The translations under genes and the position numbers were made by a program. Below are positions 54,374 through 62,865 of a stretch of DNA of 64,000 bases, piece by piece. This stretch comes from Nigerium sp. (GTDB taxonomy: Bacteria > Actinomycetota > Actinomycetes > Propionibacteriales > Propionibacteriaceae), in the NCBI GenBank assembly GCA_016711325.1, contig JADJTH010000001.1:434001-498000 (forward strand). The letters run 5' to 3'. Position 1 is the stretch's first letter, and each line of letters opens with the position of its first letter. The notes below the pieces were generated by a model, which saw nothing but the letters and a program-made list of their open reading frames with translations, made no database searches and was not told where the DNA came from.

Positions 54374-55333
54374 ATGGCGAATGTGCCGGGCATGGGCATT
54401 CTCAGCTATCGCGACTATCAGGCCATCGGCGTCGGTTCCAGCGACGTCGCCCGGCTCATGCGCCACGGCACCGTCGTCCGTGTGCGCCGCGGCGCCTATC
54501 GACCGGGCGGCCCTTTGAAGCCCGAAGACGAGTACCGCGCACTCATCGAGGCCACCTGGCCCCTGCTGGGGACCGGCGCGGTGCTGAGCCACGCGAGCGC
54601 CGGCGTGCTGCACGGACTCCCGATCCCCTACCGGCTCTTCAGCCGCGTGCATGTCACCCGCGACCGTCCCGGCGGTGGCCACATCGGCCGGTACCTGCAC
54701 GAGCACCCCATCCGCCTGCCGACCAACCATGTCACACTCGAAGCCGGACGCCCCGTCACTACGCTCGCGCGTACGGTCGTCGACCTCGCCCGCTGTCTGC
54801 CCTTCGATTGGGCCGTCGCGGTGGTGGACCACGCGCTGCGGGCGGGCCTCGACCAGGACGAGATCGGCGTCGTTCTCGCGGAGGGGGGTCGGGCCCACGG
54901 CAACGCGAACGCGCGTGCCGCGCTGGCCTTCGGGGACCCGCGCGCCGAGTCTCCGGGCGAGTCGCGGAGCCGCGCCATCTTCAGCCAGCACGCGCTGCCC
55001 ATCCCGGAACTGCAGCACGAGGTCTTCCGAGGGGACCTCCTGATCGGCCGATCCGACTTCGCCTGGAAGCATGCCCGAGTGCTGGGCGAGTTCGACGGAA
55101 CGGCGAAGTACGGCGCACTGGTACGCCCCGGCGAGACGGCTCGCGAAGCGCTGGTCCGTGAGATGCGACGTGAGGACGCGCTGCGCGGCGAGGGCTGGCT
55201 CGTCCTGCGATGGGTATGGGCTGAACTTGAGCCACCGGACGCCCTCGTCGAGCGGGTTCGGCACATCCTCGCGTTGGGCACCCGCGCCCAGTTCGGCCCG
55301 AGCCCTGCGCCCGGTTCACGCATGCTGGGTTAG
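54374..55333 (+). CDS. AbiEi/DUF559-type protein (toxin-antitoxin-like, possible nuclease)
   Basis: 319 residues. The N-terminus (about 9-50, SYRDYQAIGVGSSDVARLMR then VVRVRRGAYRPG) is the winged-helix AbiEi antitoxin-type domain. The C-terminal 100 residues resemble a DUF559/Vsr-like PD-(D/E)xK fold: SDFAWKHARVLGEFDGTAKYG, then REMRREDALRGEGWLVLRWVW. No AbiEii-type nucleotidyltransferase toxin is adjacent, so it is not a classic AbiE pair. Proteins of this layout are common and orphan in actinobacteria; function unknown. It is flanked by 68-base direct repeats, the right copy starting on its stop codon, which suggests insertion as a unit. Confidence 0.8.
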   Translation: MANVPGMGILSYRDYQAIGVGSSDVARLMRHGTVVRVRRGAYRPGGPLKPEDEYRALIEATWPLLGTGAVLSHASAGVLHGLPIPYRLFSRVHVTRDRPGGGHIGRYLHEHPIRLPTNHVTLEAGRPVTTLARTVVDLARCLPFDWAVAVVDHALRAGLDQDEIGVVLAEGGRAHGNANARAALAFGDPRAESPGESRSRAIFSQHALPIPELQHEVFRGDLLIGRSDFAWKHARVLGEFDGTAKYGALVRPGETAREALVREMRREDALRGEGWLVLRWVWAELEPPDALVERVRHILALGTRAQFGPSPAPGSRMLG

Positions 55334-55400
55334 CGCCCGCAGGGCGCTCCCGCGCGTCGTGTGCGTTCCCGCCCATGACAGACCGGGCGCGGGAGCACCG
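55333..55400 (+). repeat. 68-base direct repeat, copy B, right of the AbiEi-like gene
   Basis: 84% identical to copy A. Dyad arms at 55347-55355 and 55387-55395 with the same 31-base spacing. It starts on the last base of the AbiEi-like stop codon and could double as its terminator. Confidence 0.85.
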
Positions 55401-55646
55401 CCGCTGAGCGGGAGCACCGACGGTGCGCGGAATGACCGCCACGCCCCCTCCACCCTTGTCGTCATGGCCGTACCACGGCCACCTTCATCGCGACGCCGTC
55501 CGATCCGCGGCGATTACCCTGTTGGTGCCGCCCGACAAGCCGAGCGGCACCAACAGACCAGGCGCCGCCGATAGGCCCGCCCGGCACCAACGAGCCACGA
55601 CGGCGCCGCGAAAGCCGAATGGCGCCGCGAAGAAAGAGGTCGACCC
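55401..55646. other. Non-coding leader region with GGCACCAAC repeats and a hairpin
   Basis: No supportable gene between repeat B and the winged-helix gene. CTGTTGGTGCCGC (55519-55531) pairs with GCGGCACCAACAG (55544-55556) in a 13-bp stem with a 12-base loop. GGCACCAAC recurs at 55583-55591. The set may be an operator or attenuator for the downstream gene. Confidence 0.5.
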
Positions 55647-56273
55647 ATGTCCGCACATCGCTCGTCTCCGCGGCTGGTGGTGCTGCACGCGTTGCGGTGC
55701 GTGGGGGCGTCCGGCACCGACCGGCTGGCGCGCGCCGCGCGGCTGCCCGCCGGCGACGTCGACTCCGAGCTGATCGACCTGGCCGTCGAAGGCCTGGTCG
55801 CCCGCAGCGCCGGCCCGTTCGGCGCGTGGTCGCTCACGGCGTCCGGGCGCGAGACGGACGCCGCGGCGGTGGCGGCCGAGCTCGAGGCGTCCGGGACCGC
55901 GGGCGCGGTGCGCGAGGCCTTCGACGCGTTCGTGGCGCTGAACGAGGACGTGCTCGCGGCCTGCACCGACTGGCAGTTGCGCCCGCTCGGCACGAGCGCG
56001 ACCCGCAACGACCACACCGACCACGCACACGACGACGCGGTATTGCGCCGGCTCGGCATCCTCGACGCGCGCGCCCAGCCCGTGTGTGCCGCGCTGGCCG
56101 GCGCGCTCACCCGGTTCGCGCACTACGGCACACGCCTCACCGACGCCCTCGCCCGCGCTTGGTCGGGCGAGAACTCCGCGGTGACCGACGACCTGGAGTC
56201 CTACCACGTGGTGTGGTTTCAACTCCACGAGGACCTGCTGGCCACCCTCGGCATCCCGCGCGGCTGGGCCTGA
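55647..56273 (+). CDS. Winged-helix-like protein of unknown function
   Basis: 208 residues. The N-terminal 65 residues look like a winged helix (LVVLHALRCVGASGTDRLARAARLPAGDVDSELIDLAVEGLV, then a wing with WSLTASG). The rest is helical, with conserved-looking segments CTDWQLRP, NDHTDHAHDDAVLRRL and ESYHVVWFQLHEDLLATLGIPRG. Probably a transcriptional regulator or sensor; ligand not predictable. It converges on the helicase gene with an 8-base gap. AAAGAGG lies 7 bases before the ATG. Confidence 0.7.
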   Translation: MSAHRSSPRLVVLHALRCVGASGTDRLARAARLPAGDVDSELIDLAVEGLVARSAGPFGAWSLTASGRETDAAAVAAELEASGTAGAVREAFDAFVALNEDVLAACTDWQLRPLGTSATRNDHTDHAHDDAVLRRLGILDARAQPVCAALAGALTRFAHYGTRLTDALARAWSGENSAVTDDLESYHVVWFQLHEDLLATLGIPRGWA

Positions 56274-56281
56274 CCAGGCCG

Positions 56282-59200
56282 TCAGGGCTCGAGCAGGCCG
56301 CGAATGTCGTCGGCCGACAAAGGAGCGACGATGTCGGAGGCCTGCCCGACGACCGAGGCGAACAGGTCGCGCTTGGTTTCCTGCAGCGCCACGACCTTCT
56401 CCTCGATCGTGTCCGCGGAGACGAGGCGGTAGACGTTGACCGGCTTGTCCTGACCGATGCGATGCGTCCGATCGATCGCCTGCGACTCGGCGGCCGGATT
56501 CCACCACGGATCGAGGATGAACACGTAGTCGGCCTCGGTGAGCGTCAGTCCGAACCCGCCCGCCTTGAGGCTGATCAGGAACACCGGATCGTCGCCCGTG
56601 CGGAACTTGTCGATGCGCGCCGCGCGGTCGCGCGTGCGGCCGTCCAGGTACGAATAGCCGATGCCTTCGGCGTCCATGCGCGCGCGCACCAGTTTCAGGA
56701 AGCCGGTGAACTGGCTGAACACGAGCGCCCGGTGGCCCTCGGCGATCACCTCGCCGAGCATCTCGATCAGGGCGTCGATCTTCGCCGACGCCTCCGGGTA
56801 GTCGTCGTCGATCAGCGCCGGCGACAGGGACAGCTGGCGCAGCAGGGTGAGAGAGCGAAGGATGGTGATCCGCTGGCGCGACAGGTCGGCGACCAGGCCC
56901 AGTACCTTCTGCCGTTCGCGTGCCAGATGCCGGTCGTACAGCTTGCGATGCCCCGGCGCCAGCTCGACCGCCACCACCTGTTCCTGCTTGTCGGGCAGCT
57001 CGGACGCCACGGCCGCCTTCGTGCGGCGCAGCATCAGCGGACGGATGCGGCGGTGCAGGCGGCCGAGCGCGTCGGCGTCCCCGCCCTCGATCGGTCGGCG
57101 GAACGTCTCGGTGAACGCCTGAGGATGGGGGAACAGCCCCGGCGCGGTGATCGACAGCAGCGACCACAGGTCCATCAGGTTGTTCTCCAGCGGGGTGCCG
57201 GTGAGCGCCACCTTGATCCGCGCACGCAGCGTGCGGACCGCCTTGTAGGCCTTCGAGGAGTGGTTCTTCACGAACTGGGCCTCGTCGAGGAGCACCGCCG
57301 ACCACGGCAGCGCGGCGTAGGCGTCCGCCTCGAGCCGCAGCAGCGTGTACGACGTGAGCACGATGTGGGCATCCGCCACCGCATCGGCCAGTTCTCGGCC
57401 GCGACGGGCGAGCGTCTCGGTGATGGCGACCACCCGCAGCTGGGGCGCGAACCGCGCCGCCTCGGACGCCCACGTGCCCAGTACCGAGGTCGGCGCCACC
57501 ACCAGCATCGGGGAGTCCAGCTCGCCCGCCTCGTGGGCGGCCTGGGCGAGAGCGAGAGCCTGCACCGTCTTGCCGAGGCCCATCTCGTCGGCCAGGATCC
57601 CGCCCAGCCGCGTCTGCCACAGGAACGACAGCCACGCGTAGCCGGTCTGCTGGTAGGGGCGCAGCGTGGCGAGCAGCCCGGCGGGCGGTGCGGCGTCCGG
57701 CAGCAGGTCGAGGTCGAGCAGGGCGCCGACCGCGTTCTGCCAGGCCTCGGACTGCTCGGAGACGACACCGAGCTCGACCAATTCGGCCCACAGTCCCGCG
57801 TGTTCGGGGCGCAGCCTGAAGGTGTCGCCCTCGCGATCGACGAGTTGCTGGGCCTCCTCGATGAGCGAGCGCAACTGGTCGAACTCGGCGCGTTCCAGGC
57901 TGAACCACGTGCCCGAGTCGAGCAGCAGATGGTCGCGCCCGGTCGCCAGGGCCGCGAACAGCAGCGCGAACGGCACGACCTGGCCGTCGACGACGACCTC
58001 GACGTCGAGGTTGAACCAATCGCCGGCCTCGGGGTCGGTGACCCTCACCAGCACCTCGGGTGGCCGCGTCGCCTCGGTGTAGACGGGCGGGTCGCTGGCG
58101 AGCACCACCTCCACTCCGTCGAGGGCCTCGAGCTCGGGCAGGGTGCGGGCGGTGAACGAGAACAGCGCGCGTCCGGTCAGGAAGGCGGGGTGCAGCTCGG
58201 GTCCACGCCGGCCGTCCTCGGTCCACGACCCCCGCGGCACGGACGCCATCAGCCTGTCCTCGGCCTCCGGCTGGCGTAGCGGCGGCTCGTGAACGGCCGG
58301 GATCAGTCCCAGCTCGTGGCTGCTCTCGCCGACCGGATAGCGGAACGACCAGCGCACCGTGGCGGAACCGTCGCCGAACTCGACCCGGCACACCAGCACG
58401 GGGGATGCGGGCTCGGGAAGCTCGAGCGCGGGATCGACCTCCAGCCTCAGCCGGTCGCGCAGCCCCGGCAGGTAGCCGGCGGCGAACAGCGGCAGATCGG
58501 CGTCCGGCACGCTCAACACGCCCGTCTGGACGAACAGACCGTGCTCCGATTGATCGAGCGGGCGGGTGAGCGGTGCCAGGACGAGGCGTCCGTCGGTGTG
58601 GAGCGCGATGCCGTGCGCCGGGCGCCCGAGCCAGGACGTCCGGGCCACCGTCACGGGCTCGCCCGCCATCATCACCACCGCGTTCAGCCTGATGCCCGCC
58701 GTCTCACGGTGGAGGACCACGGTCGGTTCGGCCGGCTCACCGAGCACGACCTCGTGACACGGGGCCATCGGGTGGTAGCCGTCGCCGGGCAACAGCGGCA
58801 CGCCGAGTTCCTGCGCGCGGCGCAACAGTGCCCAGGCGTCGGCGCGCACTTCGCTCAGCGGAAGGGCGTCGGTGCGGTGACCCCAGGAGTACTCGTTGCG
58901 GCGCCGCGACTCCACCAGGTTCAGCAGGACGGCGCGCTGCTCGGCGTCGAAGACCTCGATGCTCGAGCGCAGGTCGTCCCACGTGGCGCCCGACTTCACC
59001 CACGCCGAGCGCGCCCCCCGCCGGAGCGGTCGCAGCGAGTACTCGTGGTAGCTGAGGTTCACCTGCAGCGCCAGCGCGGTGCCGCCGCGGCGTCCGGACG
59101 CCTGGGGCGCCAATGGCGCCAGCGCCTGCCGCCACGGCGACGCCACCGGGCGGTCGCTCAAGCGGCGCAACCGGGTGAGGAGCGCGACGGCATGCTTGCA

Positions 59201-59449
59201 GTCGCGACGCACGGGGCAGGTACAGGTCGCGATCAGCGAGGTGGGGCCGGCCGTGCACACGACCGAGGTCTGGTAAACGCGCCCGTATTGGCCGGTGACC
59301 GTCGCCATCACGAGCGTGCCGGCGGTGCGGATCGCCCGCACGCGACCCTCGTCGCAGTAGGCCTCGCCGCGCGCGACCGTGTCGGCGCCGAAGCGCCGTT
59401 CCAGGTCGGCGTCGCTCAAGGTGGCGACCCACGCGGGGGAAGACGTCAT
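56282..59449 (-). CDS. SNF2-family helicase with SWIM zinc finger
   Basis: 1055-residue DEAD/DEAH-like ATPase. N-terminal SWIM zinc finger C76-x-C78...C84-x-H86 (CTCPVRRDCKH). SNF2 core begins near 595: Walker A DEMGLGKT (about 620), DEAQ box LLDEAQFVKNHSS, LTGTPLENNLMDLWSL, then the helicase C lobe with VFSQFTGFLKLV, ISLKAGGFGLTLTEADYV and DPWWNPAAESQAIDRTHRIGQ. The region between (about 130-580) is a beta-rich, bacterial-specific SNF2-associated part. Probably remodels nucleoprotein or acts in repair/transcription recycling (RapA-like). ATG 59449 or GTG 59452 are both possible starts. Confidence 0.9.
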   Translation of the reverse strand: MTSSPAWVATLSDADLERRFGADTVARGEAYCDEGRVRAIRTAGTLVMATVTGQYGRVYQTSVVCTAGPTSLIATCTCPVRRDCKHAVALLTRLRRLSDRPVASPWRQALAPLAPQASGRRGGTALALQVNLSYHEYSLRPLRRGARSAWVKSGATWDDLRSSIEVFDAEQRAVLLNLVESRRRNEYSWGHRTDALPLSEVRADAWALLRRAQELGVPLLPGDGYHPMAPCHEVVLGEPAEPTVVLHRETAGIRLNAVVMMAGEPVTVARTSWLGRPAHGIALHTDGRLVLAPLTRPLDQSEHGLFVQTGVLSVPDADLPLFAAGYLPGLRDRLRLEVDPALELPEPASPVLVCRVEFGDGSATVRWSFRYPVGESSHELGLIPAVHEPPLRQPEAEDRLMASVPRGSWTEDGRRGPELHPAFLTGRALFSFTARTLPELEALDGVEVVLASDPPVYTEATRPPEVLVRVTDPEAGDWFNLDVEVVVDGQVVPFALLFAALATGRDHLLLDSGTWFSLERAEFDQLRSLIEEAQQLVDREGDTFRLRPEHAGLWAELVELGVVSEQSEAWQNAVGALLDLDLLPDAAPPAGLLATLRPYQQTGYAWLSFLWQTRLGGILADEMGLGKTVQALALAQAAHEAGELDSPMLVVAPTSVLGTWASEAARFAPQLRVVAITETLARRGRELADAVADAHIVLTSYTLLRLEADAYAALPWSAVLLDEAQFVKNHSSKAYKAVRTLRARIKVALTGTPLENNLMDLWSLLSITAPGLFPHPQAFTETFRRPIEGGDADALGRLHRRIRPLMLRRTKAAVASELPDKQEQVVAVELAPGHRKLYDRHLARERQKVLGLVADLSRQRITILRSLTLLRQLSLSPALIDDDYPEASAKIDALIEMLGEVIAEGHRALVFSQFTGFLKLVRARMDAEGIGYSYLDGRTRDRAARIDKFRTGDDPVFLISLKAGGFGLTLTEADYVFILDPWWNPAAESQAIDRTHRIGQDKPVNVYRLVSADTIEEKVVALQETKRDLFASVVGQASDIVAPLSADDIRGLLEP

Positions 59450-59481
59450 CACGCTCGATGGTAACCCGTCGTGTCGCCGGG

Positions 59482-60165
59482 TCAGTCCGTGCGATCTCGC
59501 CGGGACGCCTCGGGGCTGAAGCGGTAGCCGACGTTGCGCACGGTGCCGATCAGCGACTCGTGCTCGACCCCCAACTTCGCGCGCAGGCGACGGACGTGCA
59601 CGTCGACGGTGCGCGTCCCGCCGTAGTACTCGTACCCCCACACGTCGGCGAGGAGCGTTTCGCGGCTGAACACCCGCCCCGGGTGCTGGGCGAGGTACTT
59701 CAGCAGCTCGAACTCGGTGTAGGTGAGGTCGAGCGGACGCCCGTCGAGCGACGCATGGTAGGTCGTCTCGTCGATGGTGAGCCCGCCGGCGCTGACGACG
59801 CCGTCGTCCTTCGGAGCGCGGGTGGCGAGCCGGATCCGGGCGTCGAATTCGGCCGGGCCGGCCGACCCGAGCACGATGTCGTGCACGCGCCACTCGGGCG
59901 TGACGGCGGCGAACCCGCCCTCGCTGAGCACCAGGACGACCGGGGTTTCGTTGCCGGACGCCTCGAGGAGCCGGCACATCTGGCGGGCGACGGCGAGGTC
60001 GGCGCGCCCATCCAGCACCACGACGTCGACCTTGCCCGCCTCGGTCGCCACCGACGAGTCGGGCAGTACTTCGCGAACCGTGTGGGACAGCAGGCCGAGC
60101 GCCGGCAAGGCACCTTCACCCACGCCGAGGGCTGCGCGGGGGCTTACGGCGAGAACACGTCCCAT
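59482..60165 (-). CDS. glnR: GlnR-type nitrogen regulator
   Basis: 227-residue OmpR-family orphan regulator of nitrogen assimilation. It follows mycobacterial GlnR closely: ALPALGLLSHTVREV, VDVVVLDGRADLAVARQMCRLL, VVLVLSEGGFAAV, then a winged-helix domain with DLTYTEFELLKYLAQHPGRVFSRE, WGYEYYGGTRTVDVHVRRLRAKLG and SLIGTVRNVGYRF. The receiver part lacks the full phosphorylation pocket, as in other GlnR proteins. The ATG at 60165 has AAGGAGGG upstream; TAGAAT (60201-60196) is a likely -10 box. Urease is a known GlnR target elsewhere and a GlnR-like site precedes ureA here. Confidence 0.9.
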   Translation of the reverse strand: MGRVLAVSPRAALGVGEGALPALGLLSHTVREVLPDSSVATEAGKVDVVVLDGRADLAVARQMCRLLEASGNETPVVLVLSEGGFAAVTPEWRVHDIVLGSAGPAEFDARIRLATRAPKDDGVVSAGGLTIDETTYHASLDGRPLDLTYTEFELLKYLAQHPGRVFSRETLLADVWGYEYYGGTRTVDVHVRRLRAKLGVEHESLIGTVRNVGYRFSPEASRRDRTD

Positions 60166-60195
60166 CGGCCCTCCTTGCGGTCCTTGATCGCCCAC

Positions 60196-60201
60196 ATTCT
60201 A
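60196..60201 (-). promoter_or_regulatory. Probable -10 box of glnR
   Basis: TAGAAT on the minus strand, about 30 bases before the glnR ATG and overlapping the last codon of dtd. Confidence 0.45.
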
Positions 60202-60663
60202 CGCCCGGGCGGCGGCGTCCCGTCGCCGGGACCACATGGCACTGTCGAGCACGAGCGTGACCGGGCCGTCGTTGACGAGTTCGACGTCCATGTGGGCGCC
60301 GAACCGACCCGTCTGGACGGTGGCCCCGCGGGCGCGCAGGGCGGCGACGAAGGCGTCCATCAACGGCTCGGACACCGGGCCGGGGGCCGCCGCCGACCAG
60401 GACGGCCGGCGCCCCTTGCGCACGTCGGCGTACAACGTGAACTGGCTGATCGCCAGGATCGGGGCGTCGATGTCGGACGCCGACCGCTCGCCGTCCATGA
60501 TGCGCAGCCCCCAGACCTTGTCGGCGAGCTTGCCGGCGTCCGCGGTCGTGTCGTCGTGGGTGATGCCCACCAGGATGCACAGGCCGGGCCGATCGATCGC
60601 GCCGACGACCTCGCCGTCGACGCGGACGCTCGCGCGGCCGACGCGTTGCACGACCAGTCTCAT
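60199..60663 (-). CDS. dtd: D-aminoacyl-tRNA deacylase
   Basis: 154-residue enzyme that hydrolyses D-aminoacyl-tRNAs. MRLVVQRVGRASVRVDGEVVGAI, ISQFTLYADVRKGRRPSW (catalytic S-Q-F-T-L, about 73-77) and MDVELVNDGPVTLVLDS (with the N-x-G-P-V-T motif) are diagnostic. The ATG at 60663 has GGGAGGG upstream. Confidence 0.96.
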   Translation of the reverse strand: MRLVVQRVGRASVRVDGEVVGAIDRPGLCILVGITHDDTTADAGKLADKVWGLRIMDGERSASDIDAPILAISQFTLYADVRKGRRPSWSAAAPGPVSEPLMDAFVAALRARGATVQTGRFGAHMDVELVNDGPVTLVLDSAMWSRRRDAAARA

Positions 60664-60698
60664 GAATTCCCTCCCGGTTGCCGTCCCGTCGGGCAGGA

Positions 60699-62285
60699 CT
60701 ATTGGTACGAGATGAAGTCGGGGGTGGGGTGCACCTGGGCGACCGTCTGCGCCGGGGTGAGCATCGGCTGGTCCTCGTCCTCGAAATTCTTCCAGCCGAG
60801 CCAGGTGCGTTCCGGCAGATCGCGGGTGATCGCGGCCCACGTCGCCTGCTTGGCGCCCTGCGAGCCCTGGCCGTCGACGTGCACGAGGTGCTGCACCTCG
60901 GGCCGGGTGGTGTCGAGGCGGTGGCGTTCGGTGATCATCCGGGTCTGGAACTGGTGCAGGATCAGCACCTTCGGCGGGAGGTCGTGGGTCTGGACGAGGT
61001 CGGCGAGCCACGCCCCGACCTCGTTGACCTCGTCGACGCCGACCTGGCCGATCGAGACGAGGTGACGTCCGTCGGGCCGCAACCGCCACTCGGGATCGAG
61101 GGCGAGGCCGACGTGAGGCCGGCGCAGGAGCTCCTCGTAGCGCTTCGCCTGAGTGACGAAGTCGGTGCGTCCCGGCTGCATGTCGAGCACCACGTACACG
61201 TCGGCGGCCTCGGCAGCCTCGATCCACGGCAGGAGCACGTCGATCGCGGTCTCGTTGGAGTAGTCGCCGTCGTCGCCCGCGGCGCCGGACGCCACGGTCG
61301 CGATGATCTCGAACGCGCCCATCACGGTCTCGCCGCTCAGGAGCGGCTGGTACTCGGCGACCAGCCGCCTCACCCGCTCGACCGCCTTGGCGGGAGACTG
61401 CTCGCCCATCATGCCGAGCAGCGGGGTCTGCGGGTGGCCGTAGAGGGCGATCATCCGGCGTCCGGGGAAGGGGACGATGCCGCCCCCGGGAAGCTCGGGG
61501 GCGGTCCGGGTGGCCCGGACCTGGGCAGCGAACTGCTGGTCGTCGCCGAAGCCTTCGCCGACGGCGACGACCGGAAGGCCGTTGGCGCGGACGAACGCGG
61601 TCGAGGTCAGGTCGATGCCCGGGTGCGGCCAGCGCAACTCCATCGGCCGGAGGCCGGCCGCGGCCAGGGTGGCGGTCGTGGGGGCGGCCAGTTCGCCGTG
61701 GCTGAACGCAAGGGCGGTCGCCGCGGGCGGCGTGGCGGGCAGCCCCGGCAGGGACAGGTCGGTGGCCTCCGCGGGTCCGGCGATCACTTCCCGTGCGCCG
61801 AGGTCGAGGCCGTCGGCGGCGTAGGCGACCACGGTACGGGTCTGCAGCCGGTCGAGTTCGGCGGCGAGGTCGGGCGTCCACAGGAAGAAAGGGACGCCCA
61901 ACGCGGTCGCGACGCGCGCGGCGATCAGGTGCGTGGCGGGTACCGGCGCCGACGCCGTGGCGCCGGGGGCCGGAGAATCCGGGGCCTCGGCGCGGGCCGT
62001 CTCGTCGGGCGCCGGAGTCGCGTCGGTGGCGCCGGATGCCTCGGACGCCTCGAGTGCTCCGATCACGACGACGGCGGTCGCCGCCGCGAACAGCGCGCGG
62101 CTCGCCGCGACGGCGCCCTCCGGTCCCGGAGCGACGACCAGGTCGGCGGCGACGGGCCGCGTCACGACGCGATGTTCGTTCGGTGGGAGCCTCGAGAGGT
62201 CCGGTTCGGGGCGCGTCGTGCACCCGGCGGCGACCAACGCGGCGCCCGACGTGGCTCCGACGAGGAGCAGGCGACGAGAGATCAT
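60699..62285 (-). CDS. Large lipoprotein of unknown function
   Basis: 528-residue exported lipoprotein: MISRRLLLVGATSGAALVAAGC gives a signal peptide with lipobox Cys22. The first third (about 30-200) contains ADLVVAPGPEGAVAASRALF and an Ala/Pro/Glu-rich insert (about 80-115); it resembles cell-wall-binding-repeat type proteins. The C-terminal part (about 255-528) looks like a TIM-barrel-like domain with IALYGHPQTPLLGMMGEQ, YVVLDMQPGRTDF, VGLALDPEWRLRP and GWKNFEDEDQPM. Several conserved acidic residues suggest a glycoside hydrolase-like fold, unproven. It stops 35 bases before dtd. Confidence 0.75.
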   Translation of the reverse strand: MISRRLLLVGATSGAALVAAGCTTRPEPDLSRLPPNEHRVVTRPVAADLVVAPGPEGAVAASRALFAAATAVVVIGALEASEASGATDATPAPDETARAEAPDSPAPGATASAPVPATHLIAARVATALGVPFFLWTPDLAAELDRLQTRTVVAYAADGLDLGAREVIAGPAEATDLSLPGLPATPPAATALAFSHGELAAPTTATLAAAGLRPMELRWPHPGIDLTSTAFVRANGLPVVAVGEGFGDDQQFAAQVRATRTAPELPGGGIVPFPGRRMIALYGHPQTPLLGMMGEQSPAKAVERVRRLVAEYQPLLSGETVMGAFEIIATVASGAAGDDGDYSNETAIDVLLPWIEAAEAADVYVVLDMQPGRTDFVTQAKRYEELLRRPHVGLALDPEWRLRPDGRHLVSIGQVGVDEVNEVGAWLADLVQTHDLPPKVLILHQFQTRMITERHRLDTTRPEVQHLVHVDGQGSQGAKQATWAAITRDLPERTWLGWKNFEDEDQPMLTPAQTVAQVHPTPDFISYQ

Positions 62286-62369
62286 GACGCCCAGGGTGTC
62301 ACATCGAGCCGACGGGAAGAATGGAGCCCCATCGGACGTTGAGCACCCGAGACGACCCAAGGAGACACC

Positions 62370-62864
62370 GTGTTCGAGATCCCCTCCGACCTCAACCCCG
62401 CCCTGGCGGGACTCGCCTGGCTGCGCGGGCGCTGGGAAGGAACCGGCTACCGGCAGTGGCCCGGCGAGGAGAAGACGCCGTTCTTCCAGCAGGTCGACTT
62501 CTCCGACAACGGCTCCGACTACCTCCATTATCTGGCGCAGAGCTTCGAGGTCGACGGCGAGGGCCGCCCGGTGCGTCCGTTGATGATGGAGACCGGGTTC
62601 TGGCTGCCCAAGTCCGACGGCACCCTCGACATCGTGATGTGTTCCCCCGAGGGCTACTCCGAGATCTGGTACGGCAAGCTGTCGCCGGCCCGCGTCGACG
62701 TCACGACCGACGCCGTGGTGCGCTCGCCCGACGCCAGGGTGGCCTACACCGCCGGTCGCCGCCTCTACGGCAACGTGGACGGCCGGCTCATGTACAGCTT
62801 CGACCGCTCGACCGCCGACGAACCACTGCAGGCCTACCTGTGGGCGACACTGGCGCGGGCGTGA
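62370..62864 (+). CDS. Nitrobindin-like (FABP/DUF1794) beta-barrel protein
   Basis: 164-residue single-domain beta barrel, same length as M. tuberculosis nitrobindin (Rv2717c). The N-terminal LAWLRGRWEGTGYRQWP (GxWxGxG) and FWLPKSDGTLDIVMCSPEGYSEIWYG segments are typical. Nitrobindins bind ferric heme and scavenge NO or peroxynitrite. In members I recall, the C-terminal heme-ligand His lies just before the last strand; here the segment is EPLQAYLWATLARA with Tyr at that place, so heme binding is uncertain. GTG start with AAGGAGAC upstream. ygfZ begins one base after its stop. Confidence 0.85.
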   Translation: MFEIPSDLNPALAGLAWLRGRWEGTGYRQWPGEEKTPFFQQVDFSDNGSDYLHYLAQSFEVDGEGRPVRPLMMETGFWLPKSDGTLDIVMCSPEGYSEIWYGKLSPARVDVTTDAVVRSPDARVAYTAGRRLYGNVDGRLMYSFDRSTADEPLQAYLWATLARA

Positions 62865-62865
62865 C

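Noticed and set aside
54374..55333. Complete AbiE toxin-antitoxin pair
   Set aside because: No AbiEii nucleotidyltransferase gene is present on either side; the flanks are typA and a winged-helix gene.
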